The notes below the pieces were generated by a model. The model was not told the DNA's origin and made no database searches. It saw only the letters and a program-made list of their open reading frames with translations. Shown here in pieces: positions 40,762-51,182 of a stretch of DNA of 64,000 bases. Both the position numbers and the translations under genes were made by a program. How positions within the stretch are numbered: the first letter of the stretch is position 1; the number at the start of each line of letters is the position of its first letter. Source of the stretch: Arthrobacter sp. KBS0703 (GTDB taxonomy: Bacteria > Actinomycetota > Actinomycetes > Actinomycetales > Micrococcaceae); the NCBI RefSeq assembly GCF_002008315.2, contig NZ_MVDG02000001.1, forward strand, positions 1,922,001 to 1,986,000. The letters are read 5' to 3'.

Positions 40762-40778
40762 AACTGATATATCAATAT
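40762..40778. promoter_or_regulatory. Operator-like palindrome between second GntR and MetF-like gene
   Basis: aactgatatatcaatat includes the perfect palindrome tgatatatca (40765-40774). It is the inverted form of the core seen at 34743 and repeats the one at 44666. Confidence 0.55.
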
Positions 40779-40812
40779 CCCATCAAAAAAATGTCAACCC
40801 TTACGGAGAGCA

Positions 40813-41688
40813 ATGAGCACAGAAGCTGTTGCAAGGATACGGCTGGAAGTGTTTCCGTCCGCCGATCTGCTCACGCAACTCCCTGCGGCCTTTGACATCA
40901 CAGGATCCGTCAGCGTGACGTGCCTCCCGCACCACGGGCCTGCACGGACCGTAGCGGCGTCCGTCAACCTGGCGAGCCTGGGTTACCACACGGTTCCCCA
41001 TCTCGCAGCCCGCAGCATCACGGGTGAGGCAGAGCTCCATTCGCTGCTGCTCCAGCTGCAGGAGGCCGGCGTCTCGGAGCTGTTTCTCGTTGCCGGTGAC
41101 CGGCGCACGCCCGCGGGCCCCTACAGCTGGAGCGGAGAACTCCTTGAGGCGGTCAACGCCTATTCGCCCGACTTCTCCATAGGCATTGCCGGTTATCCGG
41201 AAGGCCACCCGCAGCTCAGCCGGGAACAACTCAGCAGCAGCCTCCTCACGAAAGCGCCCTTGGCGTCGTCCGTGGTCACGCAGATGTGCTTTTCCGCCGA
41301 GGCAATCACCCGGTACCTCCGGTCAATCCGCGAGGCCGGCATAGAGCTACCCGTGTGGGTTGGAGTCCCCGGCCCGGTGTCCATCAGGAAACTGGTCTCC
41401 CTGGGAGCGCGCCTCGGCGTCGGCCGCTCCCTCAAGCTGGCCCGCGGGACAGGTATGGCGGGGGCCCTCTGGCGAGGGGACGACTTCCTGAGCTACGACA
41501 GCGGACGCCTGATCCGCGAGGTCCACCAGGAGCTGGCGGGCGATCCCCTCTTTGCCGGGTTCCACGTCTACACGTTCAACGACCTCGGCCGCATGCGTGG
41601 CCTTCTGGATGATCTGCGGACACTGCAGCCGACCGCCGCGCTGGCCCCAGGCAGCACCTCCATTCCATTGTTTCCTGCCAAGATCTGA
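40813..41688 (+). CDS. Methylenetetrahydrofolate reductase-like protein
   Basis: The 291-residue product is a TIM-barrel of the MetF superfamily: TCLPHHGPARTVAASVNLAS, SELFLVAGDRRTPAGPYSWS, IGIAGYPEGHPQLSREQL, TQMCFSAEAITRYLRSIREA, WVGVPGPVSI and GFHVYTFNDLG. It starts after ggagagc. True MetF reduces methylene-THF to methyl-THF with FAD; here it may instead be a paralogue that acts on THF-bound carbon in demethylation. It is 12 bases upstream of the formate dehydrogenase gene. Confidence 0.82.
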   Translation: MSTEAVARIRLEVFPSADLLTQLPAAFDITGSVSVTCLPHHGPARTVAASVNLASLGYHTVPHLAARSITGEAELHSLLLQLQEAGVSELFLVAGDRRTPAGPYSWSGELLEAVNAYSPDFSIGIAGYPEGHPQLSREQLSSSLLTKAPLASSVVTQMCFSAEAITRYLRSIREAGIELPVWVGVPGPVSIRKLVSLGARLGVGRSLKLARGTGMAGALWRGDDFLSYDSGRLIREVHQELAGDPLFAGFHVYTFNDLGRMRGLLDDLRTLQPTAALAPGSTSIPLFPAKI

Positions 41689-41700
41689 AGGGAAGATCAC

Positions 41701-44028
41701 ATGGCTTCCAAAGCCCCCAAGCAGAACATCGACGAGTCAAAACTGACCGTGACGAAGCCGAAGACGACGGCCGTCGGCCTTCCGGCTGTAGCGAACGCGT
41801 TGAAAATTTCCCTTGAGCAGATGGGCCCGCTGCGCAGCATCCAGACACTCATGGCTGTCAACCAGGTTGACGGCTTTGACTGCATGGGCTGCGCCTGGCC
41901 GGAACACGAAAAGCGCAATGCTGCGGAATTCTGCGAGAACGGCGCCAAGGCAGTGGCCGAAGAAGGCACGCGCCGCCGCGTCACGCCCGAATTCTTCGCA
42001 CAACACTCCATTGCGGACCTGAAGACGCGCGATGACTTCTGGCTGGGCCAGCAGGGCCGGCTGACGCATCCGATGCTCCTCGACGAAGGCGCAACCCACT
42101 ACAAGCCCATCGCGTGGGACGACGCTTATGCCCTGATCGCCCAGGAGGTCAGGGACATGGAGCACCCCGACCAGTCGGTCTTCTACACCTCCGGGCGGAC
42201 ATCGAACGAGGCAGCCTTCGCCTACCAGCTCCTCGTTCGCGGCATCGGGACGAACAATTTGCCCGACTGCTCCAACATGTGCCACGAATCGTCCGGCTCG
42301 GCACTGGTCGAAACGATCGGTATCGGCAAAGGCTCCGTCAGCCTCACGGACCTGGAAACGGCGTCGTTGATTTTCGTGGCGGGGCAAAATCCCGGCACCA
42401 ACCACCCGCGTATGCTCAGCGCGCTGGAGAAGGCGAAGAAGAACGGCGCCGTCATCATCTCCGTGAATCCGCTTCCCGAGGCCGGGCTCCTGCGGTTCGA
42501 GAATCCGCAGAACATTTCCGGCATGGTGGTGGGCACACAACTGACCGACGACTTCCTCCAAATCCGCGCCGGCGGCGATCAGGCCCTCTTCCAGGGGCTT
42601 GGCAAATACCTTCTCGAAGCCGAAGCCCAGGGGCGCAAGACCCCCGGTCTCCCCACTGTGCTGGACCATGAGTTCATCAAGGACCACACCGTTGGCATTG
42701 ACGAATACCTGCGGTACCTCGAAAAGGCGGAATGGGACGACATCGTCGAAGCCACGGGGCTGACATTGGAACAGATCAGGTCCACGGGCGAGCGGCTCCT
42801 GGCCTCGAGCGCCACGATCGTCTGCTGGGCCATGGGCCTGACCCAGCACAAGCACTCGGTTCCCACCCTCCGCGACGTGGTCAACGTCCTGCTTCTGCAA
42901 GGCAACATCGGCAAGCCCGGAGCCGGCGTCTGTCCCGTCCGTGGCCACTCCAACGTCCAGGGCGACCGGACCATGGGCATCTTCGAGAAGATGCCGGAGA
43001 ACTTCCACGACCGGCTTGACGAAGAGTTCCGGTTCCTCTCCCCCCGGGCGCATGGCTTCGACACCGTGGCCGCCATCCGCGCCATGCGGGACGGCAAGGT
43101 CCGCGTCTTCATCGGCATGGGCGGCAACTTCGTGCGGGCGGCCCCGGATTCCGACGTCACGGAACAGGCGCTGGCCAACACCCGCCTGACGGTGCAGATC
43201 TCCACGAAACTGAACCATTCCCACGTATCGACGGGGCGTCGTGCGCTGATTCTTCCGACGCTCGGACGTACCGAGAAGGACACCCAGCGCACCGGCGACC
43301 AGAGGGTGACCGTGGAGGATTCCATGAGTGCGGTCCACGCCTCCCGTGGTCGCCTGAAGCCCGCCAGCGAGCACCTGCATTCCGAAGTGGCCATTGTGTG
43401 CAACATCGCCCACAAGATCTTCACCGGCAGCGACAACCTCCCGCTGCCCAATGCCCCCAAAGCCGACTGGCTCGCCATGCGGGATGACTACTCCATCATC
43501 CGGAAACACATCGAAGCGGTCCTCAGCGGATTCGAGAATTTCGAGGAGCGGATCCAGAACCCTGGCGGGTTCGTGCTTCCCCACCCACCCCGGGACGCCA
43601 GGAGGTTCGATACTGCTTTGGGCAAGGCCCACTTCACAGGCAACGAACTGGAATTCATCAGGGTCCCCGCAGGACGGCTCGTCCTTCAGACCCTGCGCTC
43701 CCATGACCAGTACAACACCACCATCTACGGCAAGGATGACCGCTACCGCGGAATCCACGGCGGGCGCCGCGTGGTCATGATCAACGCGGACGACATTACT
43801 GAGCTGGGGTTCACGGACGGGGACATGGTCCATCTCATCTCCGAATTCCAGGGGACCGAACGACGCGCCGAGAACTTCCGCATCGTGTCATACTCGACGC
43901 CCAAGGGTTGCGCGGCGGCCTACTACCCCGAAACGAACGTCCTCGTGCCGCTTGACTCCGTGGCCGACACCAGCGGCACGCCGACCTCCAAGTCCGTAAT
44001 CGTGCGGCTTGAGCGGGCCGAATCGTGA
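41701..44028 (+). CDS. FdhF/YdeP-type molybdopterin oxidoreductase (formate dehydrogenase)
   Basis: The 775-residue product begins after gaaggga. It has the FdhF/YdeP pattern: [20 protein letters not shown], then [89 protein letters not shown] and [22 protein letters not shown]-terminal aspartate-decarboxylase-like fold ([20 protein letters not shown]) binds the second guanine cofactor. It lacks the CxxCxxxC iron-sulfur start of common FdhF. Formate from PurU is the probable substrate: fdhD, moeA and moaE lie downstream, but the exact electron acceptor is unknown. Confidence 0.87.
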   Translation: MASKAPKQNIDESKLTVTKPKTTAVGLPAVANALKISLEQMGPLRSIQTLMAVNQVDGFDCMGCAWPEHEKRNAAEFCENGAKAVAEEGTRRRVTPEFFAQHSIADLKTRDDFWLGQQGRLTHPMLLDEGATHYKPIAWDDAYALIAQEVRDMEHPDQSVFYTSGRTSNEAAFAYQLLVRGIGTNNLPDCSNMCHESSGSALVETIGIGKGSVSLTDLETASLIFVAGQNPGTNHPRMLSALEKAKKNGAVIISVNPLPEAGLLRFENPQNISGMVVGTQLTDDFLQIRAGGDQALFQGLGKYLLEAEAQGRKTPGLPTVLDHEFIKDHTVGIDEYLRYLEKAEWDDIVEATGLTLEQIRSTGERLLASSATIVCWAMGLTQHKHSVPTLRDVVNVLLLQGNIGKPGAGVCPVRGHSNVQGDRTMGIFEKMPENFHDRLDEEFRFLSPRAHGFDTVAAIRAMRDGKVRVFIGMGGNFVRAAPDSDVTEQALANTRLTVQISTKLNHSHVSTGRRALILPTLGRTEKDTQRTGDQRVTVEDSMSAVHASRGRLKPASEHLHSEVAIVCNIAHKIFTGSDNLPLPNAPKADWLAMRDDYSIIRKHIEAVLSGFENFEERIQNPGGFVLPHPPRDARRFDTALGKAHFTGNELEFIRVPAGRLVLQTLRSHDQYNTTIYGKDDRYRGIHGGRRVVMINADDITELGFTDGDMVHLISEFQGTERRAENFRIVSYSTPKGCAAAYYPETNVLVPLDSVADTSGTPTSKSVIVRLERAES

Positions 44029-44626
44029 CCCCTGCCCTGACGACGGAAGCAACCGTCACCCAGGGTGTGGACGGGCCAAGGGTGGAGCGGGCCGTCCGCG
44101 AATACCTTCTGGCCATCGGAGAGGACCCCGAAAGGCCGGGACTGGCGGACACCCCGGCCCGCGTAGCCCGCGCCGCCGCGGAAATGTTCGGCGGGCTCCA
44201 TGAGGATCCCCTGGCAGTCCTGGACAAGACCTTCGACCTCGGCCACGGTGAAATGGTCATCGTTAAGGACATCCCCTTCTACTCCACCTGCGAGCATCAC
44301 CTGGTGCCGTTCCATGGCGTGGCACATGTGGGCTACATCCCGTCCGCTGAGGGACTCGTGACCGGCCTCGCAAGCTGGCCAGGCTGGTGGACGTCTTTGC
44401 GCGAAGGCCGCAGGTCCAGGAGAGGCTCACCACCCAGGTGGTGGACGCACTTGTTAAGTCGCTGCGGCCTCTGGGGGCAATTGTGGTGATCGAGTGCGAG
44501 CACCTGTGCATGTCAATGCGGGGCGTCCGCAAGCCAGGGGCAAAGACCATAACGTCCGCAGTCCGTGGTGAACTGCGCCTGCCGGCCGCCCGGGCCGAGG
44601 CACTGAGCCTCATCCACGGCCGCTAG
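44025..44626 (+). pseudogene. folE: GTP cyclohydrolase I, frameshifted
   Basis: FolE starts folate synthesis by making dihydroneopterin triphosphate. The GTG at 44025 overlaps the previous stop. The first frame has [54 protein letters not shown] and [13 protein letters not shown] base is missing near 44369-44371; the next frame has [40 protein letters not shown] and [20 protein letters not shown]. Both zinc-ligand zones (CEHH and the later C) are present. Length of about 200 residues is normal. A folate gene within this locus fits the heavy use of THF. Error or real mutation cannot be told apart. Confidence 0.9.
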
Positions 44627-44665
44627 GAAATCTCTGGACATGCCCGCACCGCTACAATACGATGT

Positions 44666-44677
44666 AACTGATATATC
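44666..44677. promoter_or_regulatory. Operator-like site before the GlcG-like gene
   Basis: aactgatatatc (44666-44677), in an AT-rich patch about 160 bases before the gene, repeats the core at 40762 and, inverted, at 34743. Confidence 0.5.
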
Positions 44678-44838
44678 TTTATTAACCACAAAAAATATCA
44701 GCGTCAGCCTGACGAACGTCGGCCAACAAAATTGCCTGGCTCCGTTCAGCGCAGGGCAGTCTGCCTCAGCCTCTTTAGGACACCAGCCGCCAAAGCTCAA
44801 CGCCACCGCTCAACACAGACACCTTCAAGGGAGAAACA

Positions 44839-45247
44839 ATGTCTGATATCACCCAAGCGCAGGCCGATGCCGTCCTGGGCGCCGCCCGTGAGTCGGCCCG
44901 CGAAACCGGCACCGCCATGAACATCGCCGTGGTGGACGTCGGAGGCAACCTCAAGGCCTTCACCCGCATGGACGGCGCCTGGCTCGGCAGCATCGACATT
45001 TCCATCAAGAAGGCCCGCACTGCCCGCTACTTCGACATGGCTACCGGATCCATCGGCGAACTGTCCCAGCCAGGGCCCGCTGTTCAACATCGAAGTCTCC
45101 AACGGCGGACTCATCACGTTCCCAGGCGGACTGCCGCTGCACGATGAGGACGGCACTGTCATTGGTGCAATCGGTGTCAGCGGCAGCACCGTGGAGAACG
45201 ACCACACCGTAGCTTCCGCAGGCGCGGCCGCCCAGCGCCAGGCATGA
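44839..45247 (+). pseudogene. GlcG/HbpS-like protein, frameshifted
   Basis: After gggagaaac, the frame reads [40 protein letters not shown] and [18 protein letters not shown]. Near 45073-45076 one base is missing and the second frame continues [40 protein letters not shown] to a TGA at 45245-45247. This is the GlcG/HbpS (DUF336) family, with the last G-x-x-G-x-x-G motifs; some members bind heme or cobalamin. Its job in this locus is unclear. All other motifs are intact. Confidence 0.85.
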
Positions 45248-45252
45248 CCGGA

Positions 45253-45276
45253 ATGCTGTGCCACCGGGCACAGCAT
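45253..45276 (+). terminator. Hairpin after the GlcG-like gene
   Basis: atgctgtgcc (45253-45262) pairs with ggcacagcat (45267-45276) around a 4-base loop, 5 bases after the stop. No T-run follows. Confidence 0.45.
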
Positions 45277-45329
45277 CCCACTGACAGCCTCCGTCCTCGC
45301 GAAGGATGAGCTGTCCCGTTCCCGTAAAT

Positions 45330-45377
45330 GGTGCTTCGATGACCTGAAACCTGGGGAGGTATCCTCATCGAAGCACC
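45330..45377 (+). promoter_or_regulatory. 13-bp perfect inverted repeat before formaldehyde dehydrogenase
   Basis: ggtgcttcgatga (45330-45342) pairs with tcatcgaagcacc (45365-45377) across a 22-base centre that itself holds acctggggaggt. It lies about 110 bases before the fdhA start. It could be a leader hairpin, a regulator site or a terminator. No T-run follows. Confidence 0.5.
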
Positions 45378-45490
45378 GCTTTCGGGCAACGGGGCAGCGC
45401 CGGCACTTGCCGGACCAGTGCAAGGCAATCCGACATGGAAGGCCTGGCACCAAACCCCAGCACCACCCCCCCGTAGCCAAAGGAGTGTCC

Positions 45491-46708
45491 ATGTCAGGAA
45501 ACAGAGCCGTCGCCTACAAGGAACCCGGTGTCGTCGAAATTATCAATACCGACTACCCGACGTTCGAACTCAAGGACGGGCCCGGCGTCAATCCGGCCAA
45601 TGTGGGCCGGAAAGTACCCCACGGTGCGATCCTGCGCACGGTGACCACCAACATCTGCGGCTCCGACCAGCACATGGTGCGCGGCCGCACCACCGCTCCC
45701 AAGGACCTCGTCCTCGGCCATGAAATCACCGGTGAAGTGGTGGAAGTCGGTCCGGACGTGGAGTTCATCAAAGTCGGAGACATCGTCTCCGTACCGTTCA
45801 ATATCTCCTGTGGCCGTTGCCGGAACTGCAAGGAGCGCAAAACCGGCATCTGCCTGAACGTCAACCCGGACCGGCCGGGCAGCGCCTACGGTTATGTGGA
45901 CATGGGCGGATGGGTCGGCGGGCAGGCGGAATACGTGCTGGTTCCCTACGCAGACTGGAACCTGCTCAGGTTCCCGGACCGCGACCGGGCCCTGGAAAAG
46001 ATCATGGACCTGACCATGCTCTCCGACATCTTCCCCACCGGCTTCCACGGCGCCGTCACCGCCGGAGTCGGCGTCGGGTCCACCGTTTATATTGCCGGCG
46101 CAGGCCCGGTCGGCCTCGCAGCCGCCGCCGGTGCACAGCTGCTTGGTGCCGCCGTCGTGATTGTTGGTGACATGAACGAGGACCGCCTGGCGCAGGCCCG
46201 CTCCTTCGGCTGCGAAACGATAAACGTCTCCAACGGAGATCCGAAGGACCAGATCGAGCAGATCCTCGGAGTTCCCGAGGTGGATTGCGGCGTCGACGCC
46301 GTGGGGTTCGAAGCCCGCGGGCACGGCCGAGACGCATCCCACGAAGCCCCGGCAACCGTACTGAATTCCCTCATGGACATCACCGCAGCAGGTGGGGCCC
46401 TTGGCATCCCCGGCCTGTACGTCACCGGCGACCCCGGTGGAATTGACGAGGCAGCCAAGCACGGCTCCCTGTCGCTGTCGTTGGGCACAGGGTGGGCAAA
46501 ATCCCTGTCCTTCACCACCGGCCAGTGCCCCGTCATGTCGTACAACCGGCAGCTGATGATGGCCATCCTGCACGACAAGGTCCAGATCGCCAAAGCAGTG
46601 AACGCCACAGCGATCCCGCTTGAGGATGCACCGCGCGGCTACGCCGAATTCGACGCCGGCTCGGCAACAAAGTTCGTACTGAACCCGAACGGATACGTCA
46701 AGGCATAG
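45491..46708 (+). CDS. fdhA: Glutathione-independent formaldehyde dehydrogenase (copy 1)
   Basis: The ATG at 45491 follows aaaggagtgtcc; earlier in-frame starts have no ribosome site. The 405-residue zinc enzyme has NICGSDQHMVRGRTTAP (catalytic zinc Cys), LGHEITGEVVEVG, CGRCRNCKERKTGICLN (structural zinc), GYVDMGGWVGGQAEYVLVP and the NAD motif YIAGAGPVGLAAAAGAQLLG. These are typical of formaldehyde dismutase/dehydrogenase proteins that bind NAD tightly. It would clear formaldehyde released by demethylation. A close second copy is at 60473. moeA follows. Confidence 0.9.
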   Translation: MSGNRAVAYKEPGVVEIINTDYPTFELKDGPGVNPANVGRKVPHGAILRTVTTNICGSDQHMVRGRTTAPKDLVLGHEITGEVVEVGPDVEFIKVGDIVSVPFNISCGRCRNCKERKTGICLNVNPDRPGSAYGYVDMGGWVGGQAEYVLVPYADWNLLRFPDRDRALEKIMDLTMLSDIFPTGFHGAVTAGVGVGSTVYIAGAGPVGLAAAAGAQLLGAAVVIVGDMNEDRLAQARSFGCETINVSNGDPKDQIEQILGVPEVDCGVDAVGFEARGHGRDASHEAPATVLNSLMDITAAGGALGIPGLYVTGDPGGIDEAAKHGSLSLSLGTGWAKSLSFTTGQCPVMSYNRQLMMAILHDKVQIAKAVNATAIPLEDAPRGYAEFDAGSATKFVLNPNGYVKA

Positions 46709-46815
46709 CACCCCCGGCTGACGGGGCCTGGGATTGCGAGGCAGGCACCACGCGGTGCAATCCTTACGGTCCCCGGCCCCGCACTCAAGCCACTACCTTC
46801 AGGAAAGGGGCACCA

Positions 46816-48132
46816 TTGCTGGCCCAAAATGCCGCCACCAGCGGCAGCAGTTCGGAGTTGCGCTCTGCATGGCTTCCTTCCGGACATCACTCCGCCACCT
46901 GGCTCGAAGCCCGGCAACTGGCTTTCGATTGCGCGGCCCCGCTCGCGCCGGTGGAGGTTCCCCTCGCACTGGCAGCAGGTCACACGCTTACCCGCAACGT
47001 CGCCGCCCTTCAAGAACTCCCCCATTACGACTCTTCTGCCATGGACGGCTGGGCCATCAACGGCGGCGGTCCATGGATCCTTGCCGGCCACGAACCCTTT
47101 TTGTGCCCCGGGAGTGCCAGCGTCATAGCCACCGGCGGACTCGTACCTGTTGGCGCCCAGTCGATCCTCCGCAAGGAAAGTGGCCAGGTCCACCACGATG
47201 CCGACGGCAGCCTTCTCCTGCGGCTCACTGACAACGCCAAGGAAGGCGAGCCGGGCCTGGGCCAACACATTCGTCCGGCGGGCGAGGAAGCTGCTGCCGG
47301 TGAGGTGCTGATCCCCGCCGGCACAACACTGAACCCGGGCCACATTGCCCTCGCCGCCGTGGCCGGCCACGACAACCTGCAGGTGCAGACCAAGCCGGTG
47401 GTCGGCATCGTATTGACCGGTTCCGAAGTGGTCACGTCAGGCGTTCCGAAACCAGGACATGTCAGGGACACTTTTGGTCCGCAGCTGGGGACGGTCATTT
47501 CCCTTCTGGGGGGCACGCCTGCCGGCTCCCTGCGGATCGGGGATTCCTACCCCGAGTGGCTCGCGGCACTTGGCGGTTCTGACGCGTTCCCCGGACGGAC
47601 GCCGGACCTGACCATAACCACTGGCGGAACCGGCTGTTCCGGGACAGATCATTTTCGCACCGCCATCGCTGCCCTCGGCGGACAGCTGTTGCTAGATGGC
47701 ATCGCCATGCGGCCGGGCCACCCGGCAGTCCTGGCCGGGCTCCCGGACGGCCGCTTCGTCGTCGGGCTGCCCGGTAACCCCCTGGCAGCAATGATGGCTC
47801 TCATCACCATGGGTGCACCACTGCTGGAGGCACTCGGTGGCAAGCCTCTGAGCGCTGTTGGACAGGTGACCTCCGCGGCTGACGTTGATCCGTGCCCCGG
47901 CCGTACGCGTCTGATTCCCTGCACGTTCATTGAGGGGCTTGCCTTCCCCACATCGCATACGGGGCCCGGCATGATGCGTGGACTGGCTTGGGCTGACGGC
48001 GTCATGGCCGTTCCCCCTGCTGGAGTCCAGTCCGGCGAGCCGGTTCCTGTGCTCCCACTCCCCTGGACGCAGGCCAACGAAACAATCCTTTCCATCACCA
48101 AACGAGCACGGAGCACCGCATGGCCCGCATGA
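46816..48132 (+). CDS. moeA: Molybdopterin molybdenumtransferase
   Basis: MoeA puts molybdate into the molybdopterin cofactor. The TTG start is chosen since aggaaagggg sits 5 bases upstream. The 438-residue product has PHYDSSAMDGWAI near the N-terminus (family DxSAMDGYA), GVLIPAGTTLNPGHIALAAV, a molybdate domain with IVLTGSEVVTSG, TGGTGCSGTDHF and GLPGNPLAAMMALIT. The first residues are longer than usual. It overlaps fdhD. The cofactor serves the formate dehydrogenase at 41701. Confidence 0.9.
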   Translation: MLAQNAATSGSSSELRSAWLPSGHHSATWLEARQLAFDCAAPLAPVEVPLALAAGHTLTRNVAALQELPHYDSSAMDGWAINGGGPWILAGHEPFLCPGSASVIATGGLVPVGAQSILRKESGQVHHDADGSLLLRLTDNAKEGEPGLGQHIRPAGEEAAAGEVLIPAGTTLNPGHIALAAVAGHDNLQVQTKPVVGIVLTGSEVVTSGVPKPGHVRDTFGPQLGTVISLLGGTPAGSLRIGDSYPEWLAALGGSDAFPGRTPDLTITTGGTGCSGTDHFRTAIAALGGQLLLDGIAMRPGHPAVLAGLPDGRFVVGLPGNPLAAMMALITMGAPLLEALGGKPLSAVGQVTSAADVDPCPGRTRLIPCTFIEGLAFPTSHTGPGMMRGLAWADGVMAVPPAGVQSGEPVPVLPLPWTQANETILSITKRARSTAWPA

Positions 48133-49001
48133 CACAGCGCCGCAAGATCCACCGCTTCCACCTGGACGGCTCCGGCACCGAATTCCCGGTGCGGTTCAAG
48201 GAAGACGTACTCGCCGCCGAGGAGCCCTTGGAAATCCGCCTCGGCGGCCGCTCCTTCGCTGTCACCATGAGGACCCCGGGGGACGATTTTGACCTGGTGG
48301 CCGGGTTCCTGGTCTCGGAAGGGATCATCAGTTCCCACTCCGAGCTGGTATCGCTGCGCTTTTGCGCCGGCGATGCCGGAGGAGAACAGACATATAACGT
48401 GGTCGAGGCCCGGCTGAGGCCGGATGTACCCATGCCTGAGACCATGCGGCATGTCTACACCTCAAGCTCCTGCGGCATCTGCGGGACAGACTCGATCGAC
48501 TCGGTCCGCAAGACCCTTCCCTTCGATCCATCCCAGGACACGCTGCAAATTCCCGTGGACGTCCTCGCCGAACTGCCCGAGCGACTTCGCGAGGCCCAGG
48601 CGGTCTTCGACAAGACGGGCGGCGTCCATGCGGCCGGCCTGTTCAAGGTGGATGGCGCCAGCCCTGAGTTGCTTTGTCTCCGGGAGGACGTCGGACGCCA
48701 CAACGCCGTGGACAAAGTGGTGGGATGGGCGCTGCGCCAAAACCTGTTGCCTCTGACTGGCACCGTCCTCCAGGTGTCAGGGCGCGCGTCCTTCGAACTT
48801 GTCCAGAAAGCCGCCATGGCCGGCGTTCCCGTCCTGTCTGCTGTAAGCGCGCCCTCAAGCCTGGCCGCCGACCTCGCCGTCGAGGCCGGAGTGACGCTGG
48901 TTGGATTCAGCCGGGGACACAGCCTGAACGTCTACGCCGGTCTCGAAAGGCTGGGCCGTCCGCAGAAGGTGGGCCGCGAGGAAACCTATGCCAAGCTTTG
49001 A
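48120..49001 (+). CDS. fdhD: Formate dehydrogenase accessory sulfurtransferase
   Basis: FdhD passes sulfur to the molybdenum cofactor so that formate dehydrogenase works. The 293-residue product has EEPLEIRLGGRSFAVTMRTP, the redox CGICG loop in YTSSSCGICGTDSIDSV, GGVHAAGLF and REDVGRHNAVDKVVGWAL. It overlaps moeA by 13 bases (an ATG nine bases later would overlap by four) and moaE by 14. The presence of fdhD supports formate oxidation as the role of the 41701 enzyme. Confidence 0.93.
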   Translation: MARMTQRRKIHRFHLDGSGTEFPVRFKEDVLAAEEPLEIRLGGRSFAVTMRTPGDDFDLVAGFLVSEGIISSHSELVSLRFCAGDAGGEQTYNVVEARLRPDVPMPETMRHVYTSSSCGICGTDSIDSVRKTLPFDPSQDTLQIPVDVLAELPERLREAQAVFDKTGGVHAAGLFKVDGASPELLCLREDVGRHNAVDKVVGWALRQNLLPLTGTVLQVSGRASFELVQKAAMAGVPVLSAVSAPSSLAADLAVEAGVTLVGFSRGHSLNVYAGLERLGRPQKVGREETYAKL

Positions 49002-49485
49002 CGTCGTCCTCGCCGAGCTCAGCGATGACCCCATCTCGGCGGACCGTGCCGTAGCCGCCGTCCAGGGCGACGAAGCCGGGGCCGTGATCAGCTTCAGCGG
49101 AGTGGTCCGGAACCACGACGGCGGCATGGCTGTCAGCAGATTAAGCTACTCGGCCCACCCCACGGCGCATCACATCTTCGCCGAAGTCGTGGCGGAATTG
49201 GTCGTGGAGCATGCCGGAAAGGCCGACCAGCCGGTCCGAATCTGGGCCGCCCACCGCGTCGGGATGCTGGAGGTGGGTGATCCTGCACTGGTCTGTGCCG
49301 TGTCAGCAGCCCACCGTGGCCAGGCGTTTGAGGTGTGCTCACAGCTTGTGGACCGTATCAAGGCCCGTGTGCCCATCTGGAAGGAGCAATTCTTCGCAGA
49401 CGGCACCGTGGAATGGGTCGGCGCACCCAAAAACTTCCCGCCGAACGAAACTAAGCAAGAACCCAAACAAGAAGGAGAAAGATGA
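48988..49485 (+). CDS. moaE: Molybdopterin synthase large subunit
   Basis: The 165-residue product has [60 protein letters not shown] and [19 protein letters not shown] with the active Lys of KxxW type (IWKEQFF). It adds sulfur to precursor Z. Its partner MoaD is not adjacent and must be elsewhere. It is overlapped with fdhD and catalase, so the four genes are one unit. Confidence 0.9.
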   Translation: MPSFDVVLAELSDDPISADRAVAAVQGDEAGAVISFSGVVRNHDGGMAVSRLSYSAHPTAHHIFAEVVAELVVEHAGKADQPVRIWAAHRVGMLEVGDPALVCAVSAAHRGQAFEVCSQLVDRIKARVPIWKEQFFADGTVEWVGAPKNFPPNETKQEPKQEGER

Positions 49486-50984
49486 CTTCGAACATCTCTG
49501 CGCCCGCAGTGTCCACGACACAGTCCGGCGCTCCCGTCACGTCCGACGCCCACTCCCAGGCAACCGGTGCCGACGGCGCCATCATCCTGACCGACCACTA
49601 CCTGGTCGAGAAGCTGGCCCAGTTCAACCGCGAGCGTGTCCCGGAGCGTGTGGTGCACGCCAAGGGTGGCGGCGCATTCGGCTCCTTCAAGGCCACCGAG
49701 GACGTCTCCAAGTACACCAAGGCCGCGTTCCTGCAGCCGGGCGTGGAGACCGAGATGCTGATCCGCTTCTCCTCGGTCGCCGGCGAGAACGGCTCCCCCG
49801 ACACCTGGCGCGATCCCCGCGGCTTCGCCGTCAAGTTCTACACCTCCGAGGGCAACTACGACCTCGTCGGCAACAACACCCCGGTGTTCTTCATCCGCGA
49901 CGGCATCAAGTTCCCGGACTTCATCCACTCGCAGAAGCGCCTCCCGGGCACGCACCTCCGCGACGCCGACATGCAGTGGGACTTCTGGACCCTCTCACCC
50001 GAGTCCGCGCACCAGGTCACCTGGCTCATGGGCGACCGCGGCCTGCCGGCTTCCTGGCGCGAAATGCAGGGCTACGGCTCGCACACCTACCAGTGGATCA
50101 ACGCCGAGGGCGAGCGCTTCTGGGTCAAGTACCACTTCAAGTCCAACCAGGGCGTGAAGTCCATGACCGGCGACGAAGCAGAAGCGCTGGCGGGCTCGGA
50201 CGCGGACTTCTACATCCGCGACCTGCAGGAAAACATCGCCGCCGGCAACTTCCCCTCCTGGGACCTGCACGTCCAGGTCATGCCGTACGAGGACGCCAAG
50301 ACCTACCGCTTCAACCCGTTCGACCTCACCAAGGTGTGGCCGCACGCTGACTACCCGCTGATCAAGGTGGGCACCATGGAGCTGAACCGGAACCCGGAGA
50401 ACTACTTCGCGCAGATCGAACAGGCCACCTTCGCGCCGTCGAACTTCGTCCCGGGCATCGCCGCGTCCCCGGACAAGATGCTGCAGGCCCGCATCTTCTC
50501 CTACGCTGACGCACACCGTTACCGCGTGGGCACCAACCACGCCCAGATCCCGGTGAACCAGCCGAAGAACCAGGTCAACAACTACAGCCAGGACGGCGCC
50601 GGGCGTTACCACTTCAACGCCCCGTCCGTTCCGGTCTACGCCCCCAACTCGGTGGGCGGTCCGGCTGCCGTTGAGCCGCAGAGCCCGGCCGGCGGCTGGG
50701 AGAACGACGGCGCGCTGACGCTCGCCGCGCACTCCCTGCACGCAGAGGACGGCGACTTCGTCCAGGCCGGCGCGCTGTACCGCGAGGTGTTCAACGACGG
50801 CGAGAAGGCCCGCCTGCTGGAGACCATCACCGGCGCCGTGGGCGGCGTCAAGAGCCCGGGCATCAAGGAACGCGCCATCCAGTACTGGACCAACGTGGAC
50901 GCCGAACTCGGCGCCAAACTGCGCGCCAACCTCGGCGCAGGCCAGACCGAATCCGACGCAGAAGCAGCCAACAAAGTCGGCTAG
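49482..50984 (+). CDS. katA: Heme catalase
   Basis: The ATG (aaggagaaagatga) overlaps the moaE stop and gives 500 residues, a small-subunit clade 3 type. Active-site His is in [15 protein letters not shown], Asn in [18 protein letters not shown] and the heme Tyr in [17 protein letters not shown]. It destroys H2O2 made by dimethylglycine oxidase and SoxBDAG. A strong terminator follows. Confidence 0.96.
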   Translation: MTSNISAPAVSTTQSGAPVTSDAHSQATGADGAIILTDHYLVEKLAQFNRERVPERVVHAKGGGAFGSFKATEDVSKYTKAAFLQPGVETEMLIRFSSVAGENGSPDTWRDPRGFAVKFYTSEGNYDLVGNNTPVFFIRDGIKFPDFIHSQKRLPGTHLRDADMQWDFWTLSPESAHQVTWLMGDRGLPASWREMQGYGSHTYQWINAEGERFWVKYHFKSNQGVKSMTGDEAEALAGSDADFYIRDLQENIAAGNFPSWDLHVQVMPYEDAKTYRFNPFDLTKVWPHADYPLIKVGTMELNRNPENYFAQIEQATFAPSNFVPGIAASPDKMLQARIFSYADAHRYRVGTNHAQIPVNQPKNQVNNYSQDGAGRYHFNAPSVPVYAPNSVGGPAAVEPQSPAGGWENDGALTLAAHSLHAEDGDFVQAGALYREVFNDGEKARLLETITGAVGGVKSPGIKERAIQYWTNVDAELGAKLRANLGAGQTESDAEAANKVG

Positions 50985-50996
50985 TCCGTAGCAACC

Positions 50997-51033
50997 GAAG
51001 GGGCACCCCGCATTTGGGGTGCCCCTTCTTCCT
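50997..51033 (+). terminator. Terminator after catalase
   Basis: gaaggggcacccc (50997-51009) pairs with ggggtgccccttc (51016-51028), followed by ttcctt. A 13-bp stem around a 6-base loop. Confidence 0.9.
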
Positions 51034-51182
51034 TAACCTTGGGTTTGCTCGGCCCCGTGAAGGCTGAGGCGTCGGCTGACGAGCCAGCGCCCGAGCCGGT
51101 CTAGGATGAAACATGACGAGGTGGCAGTTCGGCTGGGACTTCCAGGCCTGGGTACTCCGCATGGACAAGGACGCGAGGCGAC

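Noticed and set aside
41737..43833. 698-residue minus-strand frame over the formate dehydrogenase
   Set aside because: Same kind of antisense shadow; the plus-strand gene has clear molybdopterin motifs.
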